The notes under the pieces: generated by a model
The model's input: the letters and a program-made list of their open reading frames with translations, nothing else
What the model was told of the DNA's origin: nothing
Database searches by the model: none
Source of the DNA: Reticulascus tulasneorum
Taxonomy: Eukaryota; Ascomycota; Sordariomycetes; Glomerellales; Reticulascaceae
Direction of reading: 5' to 3'
Assembly: GCA_001557505.1 (NCBI GenBank)
Contig: LSAX01000007.1
Location: forward strand, 2,418,001-2,482,000
Length of the DNA: 64,000 bases
Shown: positions 25,107 through 35,150 of the stretch, one piece after another
How positions within the stretch are numbered: the stretch's first letter is position 1
How the letters are laid out: the number at the start of each line of letters is the position of its first letter
Translations under genes and position numbers: made by a program

Positions 25107-27253
25107 TTAAATATTCCCGGTTCCATCCCCTGGGCCGGTCGGCCAACCCATGGTCATGGTAGCCCACAAATCATGGTAGACAGGCTGCCCGCTGCTGGAT
25201 GATGTTGTCGACCCAGTGCCCCATCTGCCTGCGTCGATGTCCTGATCCCAGATGGGGAAGTACTGATCCAGGCTTCCGTCGAGCATTGGACAGCCTCGGA
25301 TCGACTTGGGCAACTGCTGTAGCGGTATCTCGAGATTAGCGAGGCGAGCTTCGTACTTCGTCTTGACCACGTTGAGGACGACTTTGCTGGCGGAGAGAAT
25401 ATCGGCGTTCCTCGAGCTCGGCGTCAGCTCATCCTGACTCTCGGTCAGGCAAGTGAGATAGTATCCGAACTGCAGCTGCGATCTCGCGTAGGCGTGGTCC
25501 CACTCCGCGAGTTGAGGGAGGGGAAACGACAGTCTGGTGGCCAGGATCGTGCACTGGATGAACCGCCCCCAGTCGATGCTCGAGAAGTTGGAAAAGTCGG
25601 ACTTCTCGAGGGTGATGATGAAGTCGAAGAATTGGCGCAGAATCGGGAGGCACCGCAGCAGCCTCTCCGAAGTCGCCGGCATCGGGATTGGATCATGCGC
25701 GACGCGCGGTACAGGCAGCTTCAGCACAGGGGCAGCAAACATGAAAATTTCAGTGGCGAACTGGGCGATTGTGATGGAGTCTTGGACATGTTAGTGCAGA
25801 CCCGGGAGGCTCGTTCTGAGGGGACCTACAGCAATCGCCCAAACTGGCGGGTATCCTGCTCTGCCATTCCCTAAACTGGCTCTCCAACCCCATCAACATG
25901 AACTTTGTGTGCTGCTCGTTCTGTTCCGCAGACTGCCCGAAGCTCATCTCCGCTGCCTTTTCTACAATATGGGAGAGGCGAACGAGCCAGCTAAGGGTAT
26001 GGTCGCCCTTATTGGTGGACCAGTGCTCCAGGATGTCGCAGCAGGTGGAAGTCCAGGCGCTGTACTCAAGAGACAGGACGGAGAGCTTCGTCCAGGTGAT
26101 CACGAACCTGGCATTGGTCAGAGATGTCTGGCGGATGTACTGCAGGAATGGGAGGACGTGCGCCGCGACAAGATAGTAGCAGGCCAGATAGGTGCGGATG
26201 CCATCAACTTCCTCGGCCGTGACGGGGGAGTCGACAGAGATGCTTTCACGGGGTGGCTGAATAAGCTCCAGGTCATGGACGATCTCGGCCGCCATGCGGA
26301 CGTATTGGAAGGCCTGCTTGTTCTTGGGACGCAGGTGGAAGGGATACCTTGTTTCGTGTCAACCGGGTCGGATCATCAGATATATATTTGAACATACCAA
26401 GCAACGTAGATCAACAGTCCCTGCAAGAGCTCAAGTGACCGCTCACCTCCAGCCACAAACTTGAGGCCCAGGATCTTCCGGAACTCCTCGTCGTACAGCG
26501 TGTGACCTTGGAGGGCACTCGCTCCGGACGACGCAGAGAGGATGGCGAGCAGCACAAATGGCTTGGTCTTCGCCAACGACGGGACCGTCGCGTCCGGAGG
26601 CAGGATAATACAAGGAAAGTGCCTGAGCATCCCCCTGAATGACTGCAGCAGCTTCTCTGCCGAGTCGAGATTAAACTGCGGCTTCAGGCCGAGGCTCAAA
26701 AGTGATCTGTGGCCCGACGAGGAGGAAGGAGTAGGCAACCCGTAAGGCGGATCATCTATATCATACATCTCCATGGACGAAGCTTCGCCCTCGAAGCTTG
26801 GGATCAGATCGTCGATGTACCTCTCATGTCGTTCAGCAAGACTCTCAAGGTTGTCCTGGAATTCATCCCCGACTGGCATGTCAAAATCGATGCTGAACGT
26901 CTTGGACGGGCCAGCCGGGGGTGGTGGGCGAGGGGCATCACGGTTCCTGAGGAGTCAGTAGCCGGCATGTCAGTAGGCCAAACAGACCTACAGCTGCGAT
27001 TGTTTTGGGCGGCGAGTTCGAGGCCCAGTTCTGAAGACGCATTCGCGCTTGAACTCCAGACATCTGATTAGTCACGATTGTGAGCCCGCTACGCCTCAAT
27101 ACCGACAGGTGACATCGCTCAGGTACCATACCTTCGACATATTCCTCCCTGCGCGCTAGTCAGGCACTTAACCTTTGCAGCTCGGCAAGCCTCGCAGGCA
27201 TTAGTGACCCTCTGCCGCGGGAGGGTCGCTGGTGAATTCGGGTCGGCAACCAT
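25107..27253 (-). CDS. Zn(II)2Cys6 fungal transcription factor
   Basis: Five exons: 27253-27132, 27063-26992, 26946-26398, 26347-25830, 25780-25107. The sum is 1935 nt, or 644 aa. The binuclear zinc cluster is complete: Cys20, 23, 30, 39, 42 and 49, spaced C-x2-C-x6-C-x8-C-x2-C-x6-C. It is split by an intron after Cys39 and followed by a basic linker (RTRRPK). The zinc cluster is therefore assembled from two short exons. The middle region resembles the fungal-specific transcription factor domain, including WYPFHLRPKN at the exon 3/4 join and a helical, hydrophobic C-terminal half. It should act in the nucleus as a DNA-binding regulator; its target is unknown. It converges on the LaeA-like methyltransferase gene, so shared 3' sequence rather than a shared promoter links them. 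I saw no adjacent biosynthetic enzymes. Confidence 0.88.
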
Positions 27254-27852
27254 TCTCAATATCCCAGACGCAGGCAGTTATTGGTTAGGCTAGGCGAAGA
27301 CAAAAGAACCATGGAAGCCACCAAATACTCGGGATTGAGAGCGAGAGAGGGAGAGAGGGGATAGTTGTCTGAAAGCCCGACCATCGCTGATGTCTGTTGA
27401 CTCAGCGGCCCCGAGCCAGCGGCGGGCCAATTGGAGGCCCGCGATATTCAAACGCCGATGCAGGTCGGATATAACAACGAGCGTCATGACGGCCGAAACG
27501 CGAACCGGACTGATATGTTAAATAACGGGAACGGCCAGGCTGACTGCGTTGACGCGTGCCGGGAATGTTTCTTTTAAAATCTCGATCGAAATTTCGGCCT
27601 CGGAATGGTTTGTGACTGCTTCAAATCCTTAACATCTTCGTGGCGTCACCCAATAAGCGGAGCGTTGAGGATCATCAGCATGGCCACAATACATCTTGCA
27701 CTAAGACGGACCATCGAACACGCCATAACTTGAAACGGCAGCCTAAATAGCCAGGAACGCGCTGAGTACAACTCTAGAAGGCCTGAGCCGTCTATTTCTT
27801 GGGTAGAATTTCGTTACAGGAGCTATGGTACAGTGATATATTGCCTCCCAAC
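27254..27852. promoter_or_regulatory. Promoter region of the Zn2Cys6 gene and 3' flank of the MYND-like gene
   Basis: 599 bp without a gene. It holds the upstream sequence of the zinc-cluster regulator and the downstream flank of the next minus-strand gene. I recognised no specific element. Confidence 0.5.
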
Positions 27853-29249
27853 TCATGCGACTGGCAAGAGCTTGATGTCCGGATTCTTGCTGGTGAAATA
27901 TATGTCCAAAGCCTCGTCCAACGGCCAGGTAACAGAATCCATGTGCTCCACATGGTATTTTGTCTTTTCCTCATTATCGAAGACTAGCTTCGTGCCGTCT
28001 TCCTCGGGGTCCGTTTCGAGTTTCTTCCGGCCGGGGATGTGAACATCCTCCCGGTGTTTCTGAAAGTTGGCGCCCGCGCATCGGAAGGAGCAATAAATGG
28101 TCGGCTGCCTCAAGTCCTTGATGCATTCCTGGCAGACAACGGCGCTGTCATTGCCCGCCATGTCGATGTCCTCCTCATGGAGCTGAACGCATGATTCGGC
28201 TGACGCGCACCCGTGTGCATTCTTTACGTGATCCTCCTAGTTGACTGTTAGATGTAGTCCATCGATAAGAATGCTGTGAGACTCACGTTTCCCTTCTCAT
28301 AGCACTCTGCTGAGCAGTAGACTGTCTTCTCGCCAGCCTTTGCCACAGATAGGATGTGACACATGGAACATGAATAGACATTCTGCGGATCCACAACCCC
28401 GGAGCATACTGAGCAAGCCGGAAGATCATACATTTCCTTGGGAACCAACGGCTCCCCGGGGCCTTGTTGCCGGCGCTTAGCCTTGCGGATCTTATCCTGT
28501 GCATGTGCTGTCTGCGCTCGCTTCAGTTCGTCGAGTCGTCGTTTTTTCTTCTCCATCTGCACCAGTGCCTGTGCGCTTGTCACGCGATCGGCATCGATGG
28601 TCGCCATCACCATCTCCAGAGATACACCTGACCGGAGTTTCTCGACGTATCTGATGCAGTTTGGCGGAATCTGACCAGTCTTGGGGTCGCGGAAAAAGAT
28701 ATCGATGTGCAGCTCAGCCCGAGCCTCGGATGGCAGATCTTCTGGGAACTGCTTCATAAACTCCTCCAGGTTGACAGGTTCATCCGTGCCCTTGTCCAGG
28801 GCCCTCCGGATTTCGTCAATGAGTGCATGTGTAGGCAAGCTCTTGTCAGCAAGCGCTCCGATGAAGTTTGATTTCCCCATCGAGGTCTCCGCCACGCTGC
28901 CAACGGCCGATGTGCGTAGAGAGTAACGGTACCACCCAGCTTTCTCCTCCTCAGCCCTCACCTCGATGGTCTTGGGATCTGTGCCGTGTTCCTTCAGGCT
29001 CGTGAACAAGCCATCAAGTTCCCGTAGAAAGTTGCCCCTATGAGTGAACCACTCATTCGCTTGCGGGCTGTTGGGATTCTGAAAGCGGCTCTTCAACACA
29101 TCCACAACATCGCCGTAGCAGTCCTTGCATTCGGAAACGTGGCTCTTCGCGTGCTTCTCAGCGCACTCAGACCTGATCTTCTCAACTGCGTCGGCGGCTG
29201 CCTGCCGGTTTTTGTGAAAGTTCTGGAGTTCTGTCCATGATTCAACCAT
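27853..29249 (-). CDS. MYND-like tandem zinc-finger protein of unknown role
   Basis: Two exons, 29249-28287 and 28236-27853: 1347 nt, or 448 aa. The N-terminal two thirds is charged and helical, with a Cys/His motif near residues 30-45 (C..KSHVSECKDC) and a Lys/Arg-rich helix before the fingers. The C-terminal third has two Cys/His modules in tandem. The first is CSVC, CSMC, YCSAEC with trailing His and Cys residues; the intron interrupts it. The second is CQEC with YCSFRC and trailing His residues. The spacing resembles MYND/HIT-type fingers, which usually mediate protein-protein contact. I recognise no enzyme domain and give no function. It shares a 359-bp divergent promoter with the SF3b5 gene. 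Confidence 0.8.
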
Positions 29250-29608
29250 TATTGCATCGAGGACAGCAGATGGATGAGAATCCGGAACGCGTAAGCGACA
29301 CCAGATTACTCAACCAGACGGAAGCCGAAAGAAAGTATATTCGTATGAGGGAATCTTTTCAAGAACTCAGGCTAGATTTCTGAAATCTTATATCACAGAT
29401 GAGACCAGAAGGGACCGGATATCAAGGTTTGGATTTGAGGTGTGAAGCCTCCAGCACAGGCAACCCCTGCTCACCTCTTCACCTTGGAACGTGGCAGCTA
29501 CCGGTGTTAAGCCGAGGATTTCCCAGCATTGAACCGGCGCAATTTACCCTCAAAGCTTGCACCTTACTGAACCGTTAACAAACACAACAATATAACACAA
29601 CTGCAGAA
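29250..29608. promoter_or_regulatory. Divergent promoter: MYND-like gene / SF3b5
   Basis: 359 bp between two start codons pointing away from each other, so it must hold both promoters and 5' leaders. No specific motif is claimed. Confidence 0.6.
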
Positions 29609-29611
29609 ATG
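29609..29611 (+). other. sf3b5: Three-nucleotide first coding exon segment (ATG only)
   Basis: The coding part of SF3b5 exon 1 is the start codon alone. The donor GTGAGT begins at 29612 and the acceptor TTTAATAG ends at 29674. An in-frame family N-terminus (ADKLRNQQELERLQAKYIG) follows directly. Confidence 0.85.
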
Positions 29612-30029
29612 GTGAGTCTCTACGTCAAATTCCAACGTGACGAGCTTGCGGAAATAGATACTAACCTTTAATAGGCCGACAAACTCCGAAATCAACAAGA
29701 GCTCGAGCGCCTTCAGGCCAAGTACATTGGTACCGGCCACCCAGACACAACCAGTTGGGAATGGAGGACAAACATCCACCGCGACACCTATTCCTCAATC
29801 GTCGGACACCCGCCTATGTTGGCGTACATGGCATTAGCTGAGAACGAGCCAGTGCATATATTGCGAGCACGGCTCATCAGGGTACGTTTGTTGCGATGCT
29901 CCTCAGAATGTCTACGATCAAGAGGATATGCTAACGCACGCATAGAAAATGATGCAACCCTGCGGTCCTCCGCCTCCTCGCGAGGGAGAAGAGACTGTGG
30001 CTTACATCGCCCCAACTCAAGCTTCATAG
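29609..30029 (+). CDS. sf3b5: SF3b subunit 5 (SF3b10), U2 snRNP splicing factor
   Basis: Three exons: 29609-29611, 29675-29881, 29946-30029. The sum is 294 nt, or 97 aa. The family core is clear: KYIGTGHPDTTSWEW, HRDTYSSIVGHPP, LAYMALAEN and KMMQPCGPPPP. The length matches the family (about 85-100 aa). The protein is a small structural subunit of the SF3b complex in the U2 snRNP, which recognises the intron branch site in the nucleus. The first coding exon is exactly ATG, followed at once by a strong donor GTGAGT. The second exon starts GCCGAC after TTTAATAG. Without that splice, the reading frame at the ATG would run into intron sequence. So this splicing factor needs splicing to join its own start codon. 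It converges on nse3 with 183 bp between stops. Confidence 0.93.
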
Positions 30030-30212
30030 AGCGCATCATGGAAGTCTTTGCATAGTGACTGGCGTTAAGGGCACAGTGGACGGGACTCGAGACTTGGAAA
30101 GGGCATAGAAGATACCTTGTGTTGATAAGTTTGTTGGCCAACAATGACATTATTCTTGATTCTGCGATGCATATGTCCTACAACATTGCTATCGGGTATA
30201 AATACTCACAGC

Positions 30213-31339
30213 CTAGTCTTCCTCGTCGACTGGCCTACCACGCGTTCTTCTCCTCCGCTCTCCATTGGACGGCCCAGCTTCCGCAGGCGCTTCGACCATA
30301 CCATCAGCATCCTCCATCTGCTCAGGCTCCCTGACACCCAAACTCGCTGCTAACTTTTTGTCCAATTCCCGGTCCGATTCGCCGTACACCTCACGGACTA
30401 TACCAGCAACACCATCAATACCAACCTCCTCTCGACCACGGGGGCCGACGAGCCAAAGGACATCCTCCGCCTGATCCTGTGTTTGCGTCGCAGCGTTTTT
30501 CTCCACCTTCCTGATGACATATCCCTGACGCTCCATCTTCTTAAGCACGTCGTCGGTGCTCTGCGTTGCGATGTTCTGCTCAGCATTCATGCGCTTGAGA
30601 TATCTGCGCAAACTAGGATCGCTCAGCTCTCCGCCGCTGAGCCAGATCAGTGAAATCACAAGTGTGTAGAAGGCTGCATAAGAGGCTTCGGATTCTGCGC
30701 TTGGAGCTTTGGATGGAGTAATGATGTTTGCCGATCGGTATTCTGCCGGAAGCGTCGATGCCAGCACATATGTTCCGGAGCTAACCTTCGTTTGGGATTG
30801 GGCCTGTAAAGCTACTCCTATGTCAGAAACACGCGATAAAACCAGAGCAATCTGCTATGAATTTACCCTTGCGCTTTTCTTGCGCTGTGTACCTCTCCCT
30901 CACCGGCAGTTCGCGAAGCTCCATTCCCCAGACTGCTCGTAGTTGAATTTGCGCCAGGTCGAAGACTTTCCTAAATGCTCTTCCTTGAGTTCCAAGCACT
31001 TCTAACAGTCAGCCATGAAACAGCAAGGGAATACACTGTCTAGCGTCCAACCTTTTTCCTTGATGCCCTCACGTCGGATGATGGTTCGGGAGAATTCACA
31101 TGCAATTGCGTATCGTATCAACTTTTTAGCTAGCTGATCATCCGCGGTGGTTTCAATCTCCATTGAATCCCCATCTTCCTGTTCGTCCTCTTCTGTATCA
31201 TCGGCTCTTCGGTTTTGGCGCTGGGCTGGTCGTCTGTCTTCCTCGTCAGACTCGTCCTCCACCTAGCGATGATCAGTAACATATATTGAGAGTGTAAGGG
31301 CTGTCATACCAGACGGCTCCGCCTTTGCCTGGGAGGCAT
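30213..31339 (-). CDS. nse3: Nse3, MAGE-domain subunit of the SMC5/6 complex
   Basis: Four exons: 31339-31310, 31262-31052, 30998-30867 (or from 31001), 30817-30213. These give 325 or 326 aa, both in frame. After an acidic, Arg-rich N-terminus comes the MAGE homology domain. It begins LAKKLIRYAIACEFSRTII and RREGIKEK, continues VFDLAQIQLRAVWGMELREL, and ends with the second winged-helix part (about residues 150-280). The C-terminal tail is charged (RRRRTRGRP). In yeast and humans Nse3 pairs with the Nse1 RING protein and Nse4, binds DNA, and helps SMC5/6 act in recombination repair. Intron 2 has a weak donor (GTTGGA) and a tandem acceptor (TTAGAAG), so one Glu may be optional within a conserved loop. 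It is divergent from sls1 across a 311-bp promoter. Confidence 0.88.
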
Positions 31340-31650
31340 TTGAGTCGTTAAACGAGGGAGAAGGGTACAATACTTGTTCTGAGCACGGAAGATGAGCAAC
31401 GCTGTCCAGGTGATGTTGGATTGTCGATAAAGGTGACCTCTTTGAGGGGTCTTTCAGAGATGGTTGTTCATAATGCAGTGCGGGACGCGACCCAGCGCGT
31501 CACAGCGGGAAGCTAACCTTATCTTATCGGGATCCCTGCGTAAGTCCAAATTTCTGTTCAAGATTTCCTGTAGAACCTCGACTTCGACAAACAGCTTAGT
31601 ACACTTTGCCGAGATCCAAATGTTGCGCATATTCAACTCCTGCCCTTCCA
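31340..31650. promoter_or_regulatory. Divergent promoter: nse3 / sls1
   Basis: 311 bp between two outward-pointing start codons, holding both promoters. An extra in-frame upstream start for sls1 lies at 31606. Confidence 0.55.
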
Positions 31651-34438
31651 ATGATTCGTGGAGCCGCACAAGCGCGGAGCATTTGTTTAAGATGTCAACT
31701 ACGTCTCCTTGACCGAACCGGAGCTCCCCGTAGCCTGAACCGACCATCTCCTTTTGGGCCATCCCGACGATTCTACAGCTCCGAGACAGTTTGGGAAGCC
31801 CTGGAACAGCAGGCCAGGCCAATCGATAAATCGCAGGGGAAGAATTTCCGGAATAGCAGCGCATGGGAAGCATTGGAGAACAGTGCGGCAAAGAAGAATG
31901 CCAAACCCAGAGGCAGCGCCCGCGCAGTCTCGAACAAGGACGAGTTCTTCTTGCCCAAAAGCTTGCTGTCGTGGGATGATCCATTGAAAAGCAAATACGA
32001 TGGAGACTTCTTTGAAAACTCCGCTGCGATTGAAGAGAGCGTCTTAGAAGCAGATCCTCTAGAACCAGTCTACGAAGAAACGGCCCCCGAAGCCGTTCCT
32101 CAACTCCAAGGCCATGATGCGGGAAGGGAAGCGCATCCGAATCGTCAGAGCAGATACGTAGGAGGACGACAAGTAGTCCTCGAGTCTGAGCAGCTGGGGA
32201 TGAACAGTCTCGGGAAGAAAACGCACACTATAATTATTCGCGAACAACTCCGTGGAGCCCGTTTACGGAAGTTGGCACTTAAGGAATTGGGTGTTTCGTA
32301 TCAGGGCGGAATAAGAGTTGACAATGGAATACCAGTTGAGGACGAATCTGTTGACATAGGGATGAAACTCGAGGAACTGAGCAAGATCCGAAAGGACGAC
32401 GCGATCCGAAACATCGATGAGTTGCGTCCTTCCAATACCACGATTATCACAAACAAACAGTTCCGAGCTCTTCAAAAGGTTCTCGTCGAAGGCTTCACAG
32501 TACCACAGCTGCAGTCGTACATCAACAAGAATAAAGACAACACCCCGAAGCGCGACGGCCCGAAGTATCCCTGGATAGTAGAACAAGGGCGATGGCTTCC
32601 CCTCAAAAGGCTGTCAGCCGAGAATCTCAGCCCAAAGGAGAAGACGGTCCTGAAAGTGATGCGCGGCTGTTGGAAGCTTGAAATTAGGGAATACCTAGAT
32701 GGGATTGGGAGGCTTGAGATTAAGGTGGGAGTACGCGTCTTAAACCTCTTGTTCAGTAAGTTGCTACATTATTTGTCTTCTGTACACACCTACTAACACC
32801 AAGTAGGCGAAGAGAACAAACTCTTGAATGATATTAAGCGGAGCTATCTTGATCAAGGGGAAAAGATTGAAGTGGTCCGTTCTGATCATCGAGTCCATAT
32901 ATTCGCCAGGAAAGCGAAAGCAGAGACAGTGCTCGAAAAGTTCAACGACATCGCGGAATCCATTAAGAGCCAGACCATTCCGGTTGGTTGGATATCGAAG
33001 AAGCCTCTTGACGACGCGATGCTGGAGGAACTTGGCCGGATTACCAGTACTTACGTGCAGAAAGCCTCTCACAAGGGCCAGGCCGGAGTAAGTACTACTC
33101 TTCACAATTACTGTAAACTCCCATCTCTAATTGTATCAACAGATTCTCGTGGCATGGATCCAAGATGGAGAGGCGCCCGCACACCTTGAGTCCCGGCACG
33201 ACCTCGTTATTCGCATGCTATATGCCGCAATGGTCCCCGAGGCTGGCCAGAATATCATCCCTGCACTCGCCGAGGGCAGCGCAGGCATTCTCGTCCCAGC
33301 CGTCAGAGGCCAGGAGACATGGTCTTGGAAAGACAGGCTTACGAAATGGGCTCGATTGGTTGTGCCAACTGGCACCGACCCTAAGATCGCAGGTACTGAA
33401 GCAGTAACCAGTGATACCTTGCGCCAGTCTCTTCCATCATCGCTTTCCCTGCAGTCCATCTCAGCACCAACACCTACAGCAAACGAAGGCTGGGGTATGC
33501 CATACACCGTAACCGCAGCTACGTTTGGGCACGCCCTCCATTCCGTCAAAACCAATAAAGTCCAGAAATCGCCAATAATAGTACCAAACGAAACCCGCAT
33601 ATTCTCGCCCATTGCTCCACCTCCATCGAGCTTCATCCAGCTCGACAGCATCATTTTGGATGCGCCGGAAACACACATGATTTTCCGGTTTCGGCAGCAC
33701 CCTGTACAGGGAGAAAACGCGCAGGGCACGGCACCAAGCTTTGAACTGCATGTCACCATCCCGGAAGACTTGCCAGGTGGTATAATGACATGGGAGAACT
33801 GCCAGAAACGGCTGTTCGCTGTGCAAAACCATCAGAACGCAGACACATTGCTTCCGGCAGAGTCCGTTGATGTTCGAATAGCCCAATCTCAAGTCTCTGA
33901 ACTCGCATCTGGCGAACTCCAGCAGCTCGACGGACTTCGCAACTTCATCAACACTTCCCAGCTCTATATCAGTGCTGGCAAACTCCTGACGCCTAGCCGC
34001 CTTTCGGCCCGTCTTCCTGCCTCTCTAATAACACATCAAAAGCAAGCGGATGGAGCAAGTCTTACTAACGAAGCCGTCGCAGTCGAGTATCTGTTCACCG
34101 GGTTGGAAATGCGCCGCACTATTGAGGCAGAACACCAAGGCCATAGGCTGCGTTACTCCACCATCGTCACTGGTATCCATGGCGGACGGCGTGCCGAGCT
34201 TACGCTTGAAGCCGTGCAACCTGACACATCCTCGTCACAGGATGTAAGAGAGGCTTATGCGCAAAGCTATTTTGCTTTGGTTCATGATATAGCACTAGGA
34301 AAGCTTGTTTCATGGGTTGGCGAGAAGAAATCGCACATGGTGAAAGATGTGCAAGAAAGCGTCGAAGAGAGTGCAACTACGAAAGAAACTCCTACAGACC
34401 ACGATGCCGAGACATCTACTCACTCGTCCGTGGCTTGA
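31651..34438 (+). CDS. sls1: Sls1-like mitochondrial inner-membrane-bound regulator
   Basis: Three exons: 31651-32755, 32807-33087, 33143-34438. The sum is 2682 nt, or 893 aa. I chose the ATG at 31651 because it starts an Arg-rich, acid-poor mitochondrial presequence (MIRGAAQARSICLRCQLRLL). The in-frame start at 31606 adds 15 residues of weaker character. The middle holds the SLS family regions, with KH-like segments around GWISKKPLDDAMLEEL and the stretch before it, and a long C-terminal region. In yeast Sls1 sits at the inner membrane and couples mitochondrial transcription to translation through Nam1 and the RNA polymerase. The same role is inferred here from family resemblance. Intron 1 contains the perfect branch site TACTAAC close to its acceptor. 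It converges on the eEF1A gene. Confidence 0.85.
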
Positions 34439-35150
34439 ATGTCCCCGGGTGCGATTGCAGCAAGGGTGCTGACAGATTTTGTCTGGCATGGTCTTCTTGT
34501 CTCGGCCTGCGCTCGGTTTTGCCGAGCCCCCTAAGAGAGCAACAGCAGCATGCCGAGACTGGAAACACATAAGACGGGCAACATCCAAGCTAGAAGTTTC
34601 TGGTCCATTGCAGAAGAACTTGAGATATTCCACCGAATAGACATCTCTCGCGCGATCTATCGGGGAACGATATAGGGAAGGAATATTAAGTCCAACTGTA
34701 TCCAATATCGAGGTGATTTGCAATTGCCTGGTCTTGGGAAATAGTTATATATGTATAATATGTATGATATGTAATAGGGCCTAGAGTAATACTAAATACC
34801 ACTTTGCACAAGCTGCTATCAGAATCTGTCATGGCAAGTACTTTGGCTGGTGTCTAAAGAATAGTCGAAGTCGATGGATTGGCATGGCACTTGAGGATCA
34901 CGTAGACTTCACAGTGTCACATTAAGCAGCATGGAGGAATGCGTTTAGAGGGAATCACTTCTATGAGACTCTATTCTTTTGCACTAAAGCACATTTCTGA
35001 GAAGTTTTGACGCAGAAATTCCGGATCCATTCCTCTCATATCTGTGCCCCAAGACAAGGCCGAGTGCTCATTGCAAAGCAAAGGAGATTCGTGTGTGGTC
35101 GTAGAAGTGAGTACAGGCGGCGGGGGGGGGATATGGCATCTGTAAGACGC
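34439..35150. other. Convergent 3' intergenic region, sls1 / tef1
   Basis: 712 bp between two stop codons. It holds both 3' untranslated regions and is A/T-richer than most of the window (ATATGTATAATATG near 34745). No gene is seen. Confidence 0.55.

Noticed and set aside
23159..27253. Secondary-metabolite gene cluster around the LaeA-like gene
   Set aside because: No polyketide synthase, peptide synthetase, terpene cyclase, P450 or transporter lies nearby; the neighbours are housekeeping genes.
31606..31650. Earlier in-frame ATG for sls1
   Set aside because: The next ATG at 31651 begins a better mitochondrial presequence. The earlier one may be used but adds nothing recognisable.
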